DNA of 64,000 nucleotides, from positions 1-64,000 of the forward strand of contig REDI01000017.1 of NCBI GenBank assembly GCA_007693595.1, given 5' to 3'. This document shows positions 1-11,791 of this stretch, one piece after another. Position numbers and translations under genes: made by a program. Positions within the stretch are counted from its first letter, which is position 1; every line of letters begins with the position of its first letter. The notes under the pieces are model-generated. The model saw only the letters and a program-made list of their open reading frames with translations, made no database searches and was not told where the DNA came from. Source of the stretch: Deltaproteobacteria bacterium. Its GTDB lineage: Bacteria > Myxococcota_A > UBA796 > GCA-2862545.

Positions 1-2048
<2,048 letters not shown>

Positions 2049-2139
2049 AGATGGCCTCCAAGTCAAGAAATCATGGGCGTGTGAGCGCTGCCCGTCAAAA
2101 GGCGGCGCCATAGTACCTTAGCTCGTCGCTGATCGCCAC

Positions 2140-2167
2140 AAAAAAAGCCGCGCCCGGATGGCGCGGC
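2140..2167 (-). terminator. Rho-independent terminator after copy B
   Basis: On the minus strand an 8-bp perfect stem (GCCGCGCC / GGCGCGGC, 2147-2154 with 2160-2167) with a five-base loop is followed by seven T. It lies about 40 bp past the stop of the 2206-4254 gene and ahead of the copy A start, so the two lipoprotein genes are probably separate transcripts. It is the clearest intrinsic terminator in the window. Confidence 0.85.
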
Positions 2168-2205
2168 GGGAGCCCCCTTGGGGGGTGGGCCGGGAATAAC
2201 CCTGG

Positions 2206-4254
<2,049 letters not shown>

Positions 4255-4336
4255 TTCGATTCCTCACGTAGCGAGTGAGAGCTGGTGCATGGTAGCATAA
4301 CGGCCGTCCAACTTCCACCTAAAACTGAGCGACGCC
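4255..4336. promoter_or_regulatory. Divergent intergenic region with possible -10 for copy B
   Basis: These 82 bp separate the divergent copy B lipoprotein and rlmE. A TATGCT hexamer on the minus strand (4294-4299) is a plausible -10 for the lipoprotein; no convincing -35 is visible. No promoter for rlmE could be fixed. Confidence 0.25.
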
Positions 4337-4942
4337 ATGAGCAACCCTTACCAAAAGCCAGATCATTTCACGAAGATGGCGAGGAAGCAGGGCTACGCGG
4401 CTCGATCCGTCTTCAAGCTCGACGAGGTGCAGCGTCGCTTTCGACTGTTCCGTCCCGGCCAGCGCGTTGTGGATCTAGGCTGCTACCCTGGCTCGTGGAG
4501 CCGGTTCGTGCGCCGGGCCATCGGCAAGCAGGGCGTGTTGGTGGGCGTCGATCTGGAGCGACCCGAGCTCGAGGATGGGCACTGGATCGTTCGCAGTGTG
4601 CTCGAGGTCTCGCCCGAAGAGATCCTCGAGGCCCTGGGGGGGGCCGCCGACGTCGTCGTGAGCGATATGGCGCCCAGGACGACGGGGAACAAGCTCTACG
4701 ATCACGTCATGCAGATCGAGCTCGCCGACCGGGCCCTCGATCTCGCGACGGCGCTCTTGGTGCCTGGCGGGGCCTTTGTGTGTAAGGTCTTCGAAGGCGA
4801 GGACGCCCCGGCTTACTGCGACCGGGTCAAGGCCCGCTTCGACAAGCTCAAGCGGGTCCGCCCCGAAGCCGTGCGCAAGAACAGCCGCGAGTTCTTCGTC
4901 GTGGCCCAGGGAGCTCGACCCTCATGCGCGGCAGCCAACTAG
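4337..4942 (+). CDS. rlmE: 23S rRNA (uridine-2'-O)-methyltransferase RlmE (FtsJ/RrmJ)
   Basis: This 201-residue protein has the compact FtsJ fold and no extra domains. Its family methylates the 2'-O of U2552 in the A-loop of 23S rRNA in the 50S subunit, using S-adenosylmethionine. The SAM motif VVDLGCYPGSWS is at 44-55. The K-D-K-E catalytic tetrad is complete: K27, D110 in SDMAPRTTG, K150 in VCKVFEG and E185 in KNSREFF. The spacing matches the E. coli enzyme with a slightly shorter N-terminus. It ends convergently with pepA, sharing 4 bp. The lysine-rich start is normal for the family. Confidence 0.95.
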   Translation: MSNPYQKPDHFTKMARKQGYAARSVFKLDEVQRRFRLFRPGQRVVDLGCYPGSWSRFVRRAIGKQGVLVGVDLERPELEDGHWIVRSVLEVSPEEILEALGGAADVVVSDMAPRTTGNKLYDHVMQIELADRALDLATALLVPGGAFVCKVFEGEDAPAYCDRVKARFDKLKRVRPEAVRKNSREFFVVAQGARPSCAAAN

Positions 4943-6363
4943 GCCTTCGCGCGGATCCACTCGACGAGGGTGGCGATAGGCTGCCCGGTGGCACCCGCTG
5001 CGCATCGGCCGCAGGCCTTGTCGTGAAAGGAGCTGCCCGCGATGTCGAGGTGCGCCCAGGTGGGGCCGTCGACGAAGTGCTGAAGGAAGAGGGCGGCGGT
5101 GGTGGAGCCGGCCTCGCGGCCGCCGACGTTCTTGAGCTGACCCCACTCCCCCTTGAGCTTGGCGACGTAGTCTTGGTGGAGTGGCAGGCGCCACAGGCCT
5201 TCGCCAGCGCGCTCCGCAGCGGTGTGCAGCTCGGTCGCGAGGTCTTCGGAGTCGGTGAACAGCGCGGTGAAGTCGGATCCCAGCGCCACCACGCAGGCGC
5301 CGGTCAGGGTCGCCGCGTCGACCAGATGGGTGACGCCTTCGATCCGGCTCGCGTGGAGGAGCGCGTCGGCGAGCACCAGGCGGCCCTCGGCGTCGGTGTT
5401 GTGGATCTCGACCGTTACCCCATTGGGATAGGTCAGGATGTCGCCCAGCTTGTAAGAGTTTCCGTCGACCATGTTCTCGGCGGCGGCGACGAGCACGTCG
5501 AGGTGAACCTTCACCCCGGCCTCGGCGATGGCGCCGAAGGCGGCCAGGACGGTGGCGGCCCCACCCATGTCGCAGCGCATGGTCTGCATGCCGGAGCTCG
5601 GCTTGATCGAGAGACCGCCGGCGTCGAAGGTGATGCCTTTGCCCACCAGGGCGAGGTGGGCCTTGGCCCCGTCGGGCCGGTAGGAGGCTCGGATCATGTG
5701 AGGCGGTCGCGCGGAGCCTCGACCGACGGCGAGCAGGCCGACACAGCCCTCGGCCTCGAGACGAGCGGGGTCCCAGACCTCGACGTGCACGCCTGGGATC
5801 GCCCCGAGGTGCTCCCGCGCCCAGTCCGCCAGGCTCTCGGGGTAGACGTGAGAGGCTGGGGCGTTGATCAGGTCTCGGCCCATGCTCTGCCAGCGCGCGA
5901 AGGTCGCGACATCGCTGGCGATCGAGGCTTCGCCCCGGATCGTGAGGTTCTTGAGGGCGGGCTTTCGGCTCTTCTCAGGCTTGAACTTGTCGTAGACGTA
6001 GTTGCCGGACAGCACGTGGGTCGAGACCACCTCGGCGCTCGCGCCTGGCAGGTCGACCACGACCGACTGTGCACCGAGGCTCCGGGCCGTCCGACCGACC
6101 TTGGCGGCGGCCTTCACGAGCTCGATGGCGCGGCCCTTGCCCGTGCCGATCAGAGCGAGCGCTTCGGCGGCCACGCCGGGGACACCAGGGATCACGAGGG
6201 CGGAGCCGGCGCTGCCCGAGAAGCGGTTGCGCTTGGCCCACGCGCGAAGATCGATCCCTCGCACCTCGACGCGATCGAGGCCGGCGAGATCGGCTCCGAC
6301 GCCTAGAGCGAGGAGGTCTGCGTGGAGGCTGAGGGTGTCTTGGGTGGTGGTGGACAGGTTCAC
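4939..6363 (-). CDS. pepA: Leucyl aminopeptidase, M17 family
   Basis: This is a cytosolic, two-metal aminopeptidase that removes N-terminal residues from peptides; some homologues also bind DNA in site-specific recombination. The M17 signature NTDAEGRLVLADAL is present, as are the metal and catalytic motifs GKGITFDAGGLSIKP and MGGAATVLAA. I place the start at GTG 6363, which has GGAGA five bases upstream, giving 474 residues. A GTG at 6390 is also in frame but lacks a ribosome site and would overlap the upstream kinase-like gene by 11 bp. With the chosen start the gap is 16 bp, so the two genes are probably co-transcribed. The last 4 bp overlap rlmE. Confidence 0.93.
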   Translation of the reverse strand: MNLSTTTQDTLSLHADLLALGVGADLAGLDRVEVRGIDLRAWAKRNRFSGSAGSALVIPGVPGVAAEALALIGTGKGRAIELVKAAAKVGRTARSLGAQSVVVDLPGASAEVVSTHVLSGNYVYDKFKPEKSRKPALKNLTIRGEASIASDVATFARWQSMGRDLINAPASHVYPESLADWAREHLGAIPGVHVEVWDPARLEAEGCVGLLAVGRGSARPPHMIRASYRPDGAKAHLALVGKGITFDAGGLSIKPSSGMQTMRCDMGGAATVLAAFGAIAEAGVKVHLDVLVAAAENMVDGNSYKLGDILTYPNGVTVEIHNTDAEGRLVLADALLHASRIEGVTHLVDAATLTGACVVALGSDFTALFTDSEDLATELHTAAERAGEGLWRLPLHQDYVAKLKGEWGQLKNVGGREAGSTTAALFLQHFVDGPTWAHLDIAGSSFHDKACGRCAAGATGQPIATLVEWIRAKA

Positions 6364-6379
6364 GAAGTCTCCGGGGAGT

Positions 6380-8359
6380 TCAGGATGCACAAGCTTGAAA
6401 GAGGATGCCGGTGACGAGGAGGAGCCCGACGAGGCCGGCCATGAGCACGCCCATGGCGATCCAGGGGTTGTCGCGAAGGGTATGGATCAGTCTTTGGATC
6501 GGTTCGGGGAGGCCCGAAGGTCGACCTAGAGGATCCCCGAGGTCTGGCAGGTCGTCGAGTAGGTCGTCGTGCCCGGTGGACAGGGGCGGGGGGGCCTGGG
6601 CGGAGGGGCTGGGGAGTGACTCCCAGGTGCCCGGGCTGTAGCCCTGCGCCGGCGTCGGCTCGGGTCCGCGCGGGACCGAGGGGGCTGGGGTGGGCGTGGG
6701 GCTCGGCGCCTCGAGGGTGTGGTCGAGGCTCGGGGCCACTTGGAGCCGCGGGGAGGCGGCTGGCGCTGGAGGCGGGGTTGGGGCCGAGGGGGCGATGGAG
6801 GGGACGGCGGCGACCGCGGACCCGTGGGCTGAAGCACCGGGCTCGCTCGTGGGTGGGTCCAGCTCCGCTTCGTTGGTGCGGATGTTCGGATCGGTCGCGA
6901 CCGCGACGGCCCCCCGCAGGACGGGTGGCGGCGCATCGCCGTCGTTGCCTGCGTCGGAGGGCGCGATCGGGGTTGGGAAGGGATCGTCGAGCCCCGCCTG
7001 CTCGTCGAAGCGGGGGACCTCGAGCCCCAGGGAAGGGCGCTGGCTCGCTGGGAAGGGCAAGGCAGAGGCTTCGGGGGGAGGCTCGTCGGCCGGAGGGACG
7101 TAGCCTGGAGGGGGTCGCAGCTCGAAGTGTCCGTCGGCGGTGATCGGCTCGCGGCTCGAGTCTTTGACCGCGAAGGCGATGCGCACGGTGTACCGGCCGG
7201 GTCGCAGCTCGGGCAGGGTGAAGTCGAAGCGCAGACGTCCGGAGGGGTGCGGCTTGACGGTGTACTGCGCGTCGGGGACCGGCACGCGGTCGTCGTCGCC
7301 GTCGGCATCGAGATCTCGAACCAGCAGGCCGGCCGCGAGGTCCTCTTGGGTGATGCCTTCGGTGCAGGTCACGGTGGTCGAGAAGGCTGGGGCCTCGCCC
7401 TCGCCGAAGACGTCATCTTCGGCCTTTGCCGAAAGGAGGACCTTGCCTACACTCGTGACCCGAGGGTCGATCAGGTCGACCAGATCAGAGAGGCGCTCCC
7501 TGAGAGCTGCGGGTTGCTCGAAGCGATAGGGCGGCGAAGGGAGGGCTTGTCCAGAGAGTCCCCGGTCGAGGAGCGCCTTGACACGGTCGGCGACCCTGGG
7601 AGCGAAGCGTGGGTTGCCTTGCTCTTGGTCGAGGCGAGCGAGGACTTTGTCTTTGAGGAGGGCCAAGGTGGACTTGTCGAGCCCCGCGGCCGGTGGGGTG
7701 GGGCGTACCTCGCGCCGGGGTTCATTGCTCTTGGGCGTGAAGAGGAGGGCTTGGTAGACGGTCGCGCAGAGGGCGTAGGTGTCCCACATGGAGGCGGGGT
7801 GGCCGTCGGCCTCGGGGGGACGGAGGACGGGGCGCTCCGGGCTTCGGGTACGGAGCCGGTCGGCGTGGAGGAGCCAGACCGGGGTGAGCGGATCGGTCAG
7901 GACCACCCGGTCGTCTTCGGCAAGGAGGAGGTTCTCGGCTCGAAGGTTGCCGTGCACTCCGCTCTCGCAGAGCTGAGCGGCGCGGGTGAGAATCCGCAGG
8001 ACGCTCAGCAAGGTGGCGGAGGTGTTCAGTCGGGTGGCGAGCGAGGCCCCGTAGCGGGGGATCAGCAGCCCGCGGGATCCGCTCGGCAGCTCGACTTCGC
8101 CGAGCAGATCGGGCAGCCATGGGCGGTGACGCTCGCGCATGAAGGTGGCTTGTTCTTTGACGATGTCGGAGCAGGCGGCGGCGAGGCTCGCGGCCTCGTC
8201 GCCGAAGAGGTCGTCGGCCGTGAGGGCGATCTTGACCACCGCCTCGCGACCCGATGCGCTCCGCGCGACGAAGGAGCGGGCGAAGCTGCCGCGGCCGAGC
8301 TCCTGTCCGACGGTCCACGCCGTGCCTTGCATGTCGGTAAAGGAGACGCCGGTCTTCAT
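6380..8359 (-). CDS. Membrane-anchored protein kinase-like protein, probable pseudokinase
   Basis: This 659-residue protein has an N-terminal Ser/Thr kinase fold with a glycine loop (ELGRGSFARSF, 20-30) and the ATP-binding lysine (VVKIAL, K43). The catalytic loop reads HGNLRAEN at 136-143 where active kinases have HRDLKPEN, so the catalytic Asp is Asn138. The DFG motif is TDP (155-157), which keeps the Asp. ATP binding may persist but phosphotransfer is doubtful. Residues of about 315-420 look like a beta-sandwich sensor with DADGDDD. Then come about 200 Pro/Ala-rich residues and one transmembrane helix near 635-656 close to the C-terminus. This orientation would keep the kinase fold in the cytoplasm. 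It lies directly upstream of pepA on the same strand. Confidence 0.8.
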   Translation of the reverse strand: MKTGVSFTDMQGTAWTVGQELGRGSFARSFVARSASGREAVVKIALTADDLFGDEAASLAAACSDIVKEQATFMRERHRPWLPDLLGEVELPSGSRGLLIPRYGASLATRLNTSATLLSVLRILTRAAQLCESGVHGNLRAENLLLAEDDRVVLTDPLTPVWLLHADRLRTRSPERPVLRPPEADGHPASMWDTYALCATVYQALLFTPKSNEPRREVRPTPPAAGLDKSTLALLKDKVLARLDQEQGNPRFAPRVADRVKALLDRGLSGQALPSPPYRFEQPAALRERLSDLVDLIDPRVTSVGKVLLSAKAEDDVFGEGEAPAFSTTVTCTEGITQEDLAAGLLVRDLDADGDDDRVPVPDAQYTVKPHPSGRLRFDFTLPELRPGRYTVRIAFAVKDSSREPITADGHFELRPPPGYVPPADEPPPEASALPFPASQRPSLGLEVPRFDEQAGLDDPFPTPIAPSDAGNDGDAPPPVLRGAVAVATDPNIRTNEAELDPPTSEPGASAHGSAVAAVPSIAPSAPTPPPAPAASPRLQVAPSLDHTLEAPSPTPTPAPSVPRGPEPTPAQGYSPGTWESLPSPSAQAPPPLSTGHDDLLDDLPDLGDPLGRPSGLPEPIQRLIHTLRDNPWIAMGVLMAGLVGLLLVTGILFQACAS

Positions 8360-8439
8360 CTTGCGAGAGCCCCTGAGCGATGCGAGCGGGGAGGGTATAG
8401 CGCGTGAAGTGGCGCCGTCAATGAACGGTGCCGAGCCGC

Positions 8440-9498
8440 TCAGTCGTCAGCGCTCCCCGTGCCATCAGCCTCATCGGCCTCGGTCTGAAGATCGGGGCCG
8501 TCGAGCAGCCGACGCACGGCGGTTCGCGCGAGGTAGAGGTCGCCGCTGGTTTGGAGGTGCTGGGTTCGGCCCGCGTCGAGCCGACTTCCGCCGGCTAGGT
8601 CGATCGCCTGGGAGAGGCGAGTGAAGCTGGTGGAGGGGGCGACGGGGTCTTGGCTCGAGTAGACGAAGAAGGTGGACTCGGGGAGCGGGCTGTTGGCGAT
8701 GGCGCTCGCCGCCGCGGCGCCAGCCCCAGCGGGCCAGATCCGGTCCAGGCCGAGGATGAGCTCGGCGTGGCGGCCTCGGTCGTTGTAGTAGGGGGAGAGA
8801 TCATCGATCACCGAGTCGAGCAACAGCGCATCGGGCGGCTCCACCTGGGCTTGTAGGATCGCGCTCGCGCCGCGTCCAGAGTCGCCGAGAGCGACCAGGA
8901 TCCGCGCGGTGGGCACGAAGCCTATCGTGCGCTGGGCGGTTTCGGGCTCCGTCGTCGACCAGGCCCAGAGCGCGGCCGCAGCGCCTTGCCTGAGAAAGCC
9001 ATCGAGGGGGGCGTTATCGCCGTCGTTGCTCCCGAGATCTCCCCAGCATGCAGGCACCACCAAGGTCGCGAGGTCCCGCTCGGCCAGAGCGATGGCGAGG
9101 GCGCCCTGGTGGTCGGGGAGCGACGCGGACATGGGCCACTCTCCGAGGAAGGCATAGGCTCGCCGGAGCGCCCAGTTGTTCCGAAGTCGAGGAGGATCGT
9201 GGAAGTGGGGTCGATCGAGGGGCGCCACGAGATCAGGGGCGGGCACGTAGTCGAAGGCGCCATCGGCGATGACGAGGGCGATGCCCAGGTCGGGCCCAGG
9301 CTCACGCGGCCGGACGAGCACGGCGTGGGACGGTTCCCCGTCGGGGCAGGCGAGGGGCGCTTCGAGGGTCCGAAGCTCCCAATCGCCGATGTCTCGGAGG
9401 GGCGGACGCCAGGGTTCGGAGAGATCCGCGAGGGGAGGTCCAGACTCGGGGAGGCAACCCACAAAGAGCGCTGCGAGCCATAGCGGCGAGGACCTCAT
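8440..9498 (-). CDS. Putative alpha/beta-hydrolase-like lipoprotein
   Basis: This is a 352-residue protein with a short signal ending in FVGC, typical of a lipoprotein. A likely nucleophile elbow is ILVALGDSGRGAS, preceded by a hydrophobic strand. A late Asp in YSSQDPVAP and a His in RTQHLQ could complete a Ser-Asp-His triad in the usual order. The elbow is not a strict GxSxG, so enzyme activity is not certain. The start is ATG 9498 with GGAG upstream. The C-terminal tail is acidic and probably disordered. The substrate is unknown. It lies 80 bp upstream of the pseudokinase-like gene on the same strand. Confidence 0.65.
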   Translation of the reverse strand: MRSSPLWLAALFVGCLPESGPPLADLSEPWRPPLRDIGDWELRTLEAPLACPDGEPSHAVLVRPREPGPDLGIALVIADGAFDYVPAPDLVAPLDRPHFHDPPRLRNNWALRRAYAFLGEWPMSASLPDHQGALAIALAERDLATLVVPACWGDLGSNDGDNAPLDGFLRQGAAAALWAWSTTEPETAQRTIGFVPTARILVALGDSGRGASAILQAQVEPPDALLLDSVIDDLSPYYNDRGRHAELILGLDRIWPAGAGAAAASAIANSPLPESTFFVYSSQDPVAPSTSFTRLSQAIDLAGGSRLDAGRTQHLQTSGDLYLARTAVRRLLDGPDLQTEADEADGTGSADD

Positions 9499-9516
9499 CG
9501 TTGCTCCTTCGGGTGC

Positions 9517-9545
9517 AGTATAGGGTGTCGTCGTCGCGAAGAACA
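9517..9545 (-). promoter_or_regulatory. Possible promoter for the 8440-9498 gene
   Basis: A TATACT hexamer on the minus strand at 9517-9522 matches the sigma-70 -10 at five of six positions and lies 19 bp before the start codon. The matching -35 region (about 9540-9545) is poor. Confidence 0.3.
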
Positions 9546-9573
9546 GGGGGGGCGGAGCGTCCAGTCCTCGGTT

Positions 9574-9610
9574 GGGGTGGCGACATCGCGTAGATGCTCA
9601 CCCCTTTTTT
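9574..9610 (+). terminator. Terminator-like hairpin with T-run ahead of a kinase gene
   Basis: GGGGTG (9574-9579) pairs with CACCCC (9599-9604), followed directly by six T on the plus strand. The loop holds a small inner stem, GCGA/TCGC. No plus-strand gene lies just upstream, so it could attenuate the kinase leader, end a short RNA or end antisense transcription. It lies 51 bp before the kinase start. Confidence 0.45.
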
Positions 9611-9661
9611 GCGTTAGAATCGGGGGGGCGGTGAGCTGGCCGCGACCGACCTAGGAGCCTC

Positions 9662-11038
9662 TTGACCTTCAGCGACCCGCAGCATAGCACCTACGAGCGG
9701 CGTTTTCAGTTCATTCGTGAGATCGCACAGGGGGGGTTCGGCACCGTCTTCTTGGTTCGGCTGCTCCAGCCCGACGGGTTTACCAGGGTCGTCGCCGTCA
9801 AGCTCCTTCACCCCGAGTGGTGCGAGAACGACGAAGTCGCCAGTCGCATGCGAGACGAAGCGCGGCTCCTCGGTCTACTGCGCCATCGCAACATCGTGCA
9901 GGTCATCGATCTAACCAAGATCGATGGCCGGGTCGCGGTCGTCATGGAGTACGTCGAAGCCGTCGATGTCAAAGCCTTGCTCTCGCAGATCGGCGAGCCG
10001 GTCCCTTTGGGGGTCGCGCTCGATCTCATCGCGCAGGCGGCCTCGGCCCTCGACGTCGCCTACAACAAGGCGCCGCTCGAAGGGGATCGGCCCCTTCGGG
10101 TGGTTCATCGCGACATCAAGCCATCCAACCTCATGCTCGACGCCGAAGGGGTGGTCAAGGTGTTGGACTTCGGCGTCGCCCGTGCCGACTTCGCCGAGCG
10201 CGAGGCCGAGACCCGTGGCATGACGTTCGGGTCCTACGACTACATGCCGTCGGAGCGACGCTTCATGGAGGCGGGCGGAGAGACCAGCGATGTCTACTCC
10301 TTGGGGGCGGTTCTGTTCGAGCTGGTCATGGGCGCGCGACTTGGCAAGGGCCTTCTCGACGAGAGGAAGCACGCCCAGTGGGTGGCACGCCGAGTCGATG
10401 AGCTGCACAGTTCGCTGCAAGCCAAGGGGCCCGATCTCGAAGAACTCTGCCAGGTGCTCACGGCGATGCTTGCGTTTCACCCCGAGGACCGGCCGCGCCC
10501 GGCGGAGATCGCGACCACTCTGCGTCGCCTCTCGCGCAGAGTCGGTGGGTTGTCCATCGAAGACTGGGCGTCGCGGTCGGTCCCCCCCGTGCTTCAGGCG
10601 GCCCGCGCGAGAGAGCCCGATCACCTCGAACATCCCCTCATCGGCAAGACGGTGCTCGAAGATCGCGTCCTGCAGACGGGCTCCGACGAGGCCCTCTGGA
10701 AGCCCTCCCCCATCCCCAAGCGAGTGCGCGACGCGGCCCCCTCGCGGCCGCCGGTCGCCGGGACCGTCACCCCAGCACCCCTTCGAAAGCGTCCAACCTC
10801 GACCACGCCGGGGCAGAGCGCGCCGCTCCGCGCCCACACCGCGCCCCAAGAGGGCTCGGTCGCTGGCTGGGGCAGCATGCACCAGACCAACCCTGCGAGC
10901 GTGCCTCGGGTCGTCTCCCGGCGACCGTCCATGTTCTCGCGGGTCGCGCTCGCGGTGCTCTGGGCCTTGGCCATCGTGGTCAGTGGCTTTGGCTTGATGG
11001 CCGTCGCGTTGGCGATCTTCGCGCGCCTCGCCTCCTGA
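9662..11038 (+). CDS. Membrane-anchored Ser/Thr protein kinase (PknB-like)
   Basis: This 458-residue protein begins at TTG 9662 with AGGAG upstream. It is a complete eukaryote-like kinase: glycine loop IAQGGFGTVF (21-30), ATP lysine K47 in VAVKLLH, catalytic VVHRDIKPSNLMLD (147-160) and VLDFGVARA (168-176). All key residues are present, so it should be active, unlike the kinase fold at 6380-8359. A Pro/Arg-rich linker of about 150 residues leads to a single transmembrane helix near the C-terminus (VALAVLWALAIVVSGFGLM). The kinase is therefore cytoplasmic and only a very short tail is outside. The substrates are unknown. Confidence 0.93.
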   Translation: MTFSDPQHSTYERRFQFIREIAQGGFGTVFLVRLLQPDGFTRVVAVKLLHPEWCENDEVASRMRDEARLLGLLRHRNIVQVIDLTKIDGRVAVVMEYVEAVDVKALLSQIGEPVPLGVALDLIAQAASALDVAYNKAPLEGDRPLRVVHRDIKPSNLMLDAEGVVKVLDFGVARADFAEREAETRGMTFGSYDYMPSERRFMEAGGETSDVYSLGAVLFELVMGARLGKGLLDERKHAQWVARRVDELHSSLQAKGPDLEELCQVLTAMLAFHPEDRPRPAEIATTLRRLSRRVGGLSIEDWASRSVPPVLQAARAREPDHLEHPLIGKTVLEDRVLQTGSDEALWKPSPIPKRVRDAAPSRPPVAGTVTPAPLRKRPTSTTPGQSAPLRAHTAPQEGSVAGWGSMHQTNPASVPRVVSRRPSMFSRVALAVLWALAIVVSGFGLMAVALAIFARLAS

Positions 11039-11172
11039 GCGCGTTTCGTGGCCCCGGGCGCACTTTGGCCGTGAGGTTCATTCGCTCGATCGTAGGTAAT
11101 ACGGAGTCTCGCCCGTCGATGTTGGCTCGAACCGCGCGCGTGTGGTAGCCCCTCGGCAGAGGATCAGGAGCG

Positions 11173-11550
11173 ATGATGGACCACGGGTTGTGGATCTTTA
11201 GAGATGATGAGTTCGACACGCCGCTGTACGCGGAGCCGGAGCGTGATGAGCTCGATGATGAGCTGCTCTGGGAGACGATCTGCGAAGCGGTGCTCGAGGC
11301 CTTCGATGGCGACGGCCCTCGCTTCGATGTGCTCGATCACGGCGAGTTTAAGATCGGCTGGAAGCTCGACGCCTCCACCAACCTCTCCTTCGTGGCGCGC
11401 GCGCCGATCGATCAGCCCGCCTCCGAGGTCAAGCAGTACCTCACCGAGCTCGTCCAACGCTACCTCGACGAGGTCGACGACGCGCGCTTTCCCGAGCCGG
11501 GCGGCGTGCAAGATGTCGTGGTCGATGTGATTCCCCCCTGGGAGATCTAG
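11173..11550 (+). CDS. Small acidic protein of unknown function
   Basis: This 125-residue protein is rich in Asp and Glu, soluble and without a signal peptide. AGGAG lies just upstream of two consecutive ATG codons; the first is used here. The alternating pattern of a helix (LLWETICEAVLEAFDGD) followed by strands (FDVLDHGEFKIGWKL, NLSFVARAPI) and another helix resembles the fold of YbjN or type III chaperone-like proteins, but this is only a structural impression. It stands alone between a kinase and miaB. Confidence 0.6.
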   Translation: MMDHGLWIFRDDEFDTPLYAEPERDELDDELLWETICEAVLEAFDGDGPRFDVLDHGEFKIGWKLDASTNLSFVARAPIDQPASEVKQYLTELVQRYLDEVDDARFPEPGGVQDVVVDVIPPWEI

Positions 11551-11558
11551 CCGTCAGG

Positions 11559-11575
11559 CGGGGTCCTGCACCCCG
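11559..11575 (+). other. Short hairpin after the small acidic protein
   Basis: CGGGGT and ACCCCG form a 6-bp perfect stem with a five-base loop, 9 bp past the stop at 11550. No T-run follows, so it is at best a weak terminator. The rest of the 241-bp gap before miaB shows no gene or convincing promoter. Confidence 0.25.
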
Positions 11576-11791
11576 ACAACCGGCTCGACGAGGGCGGGGT
11601 GTCCCGCCGTTCGGATCGGGGCACATCACCGGCGGATCCGGCCTGTCCAACAGGTTGGTGGGATCGGGTTATGGCGCACATCGTCATGGCTGATCGACCC
11701 ATGGGGCCGACAGAACGGCCTCGAGGTCCGAACAGCCTGCCCCAAGCCTGCCCAGTTCTGCATCCCTTCCGGGCTCGCTCCGAGGTCCGTC

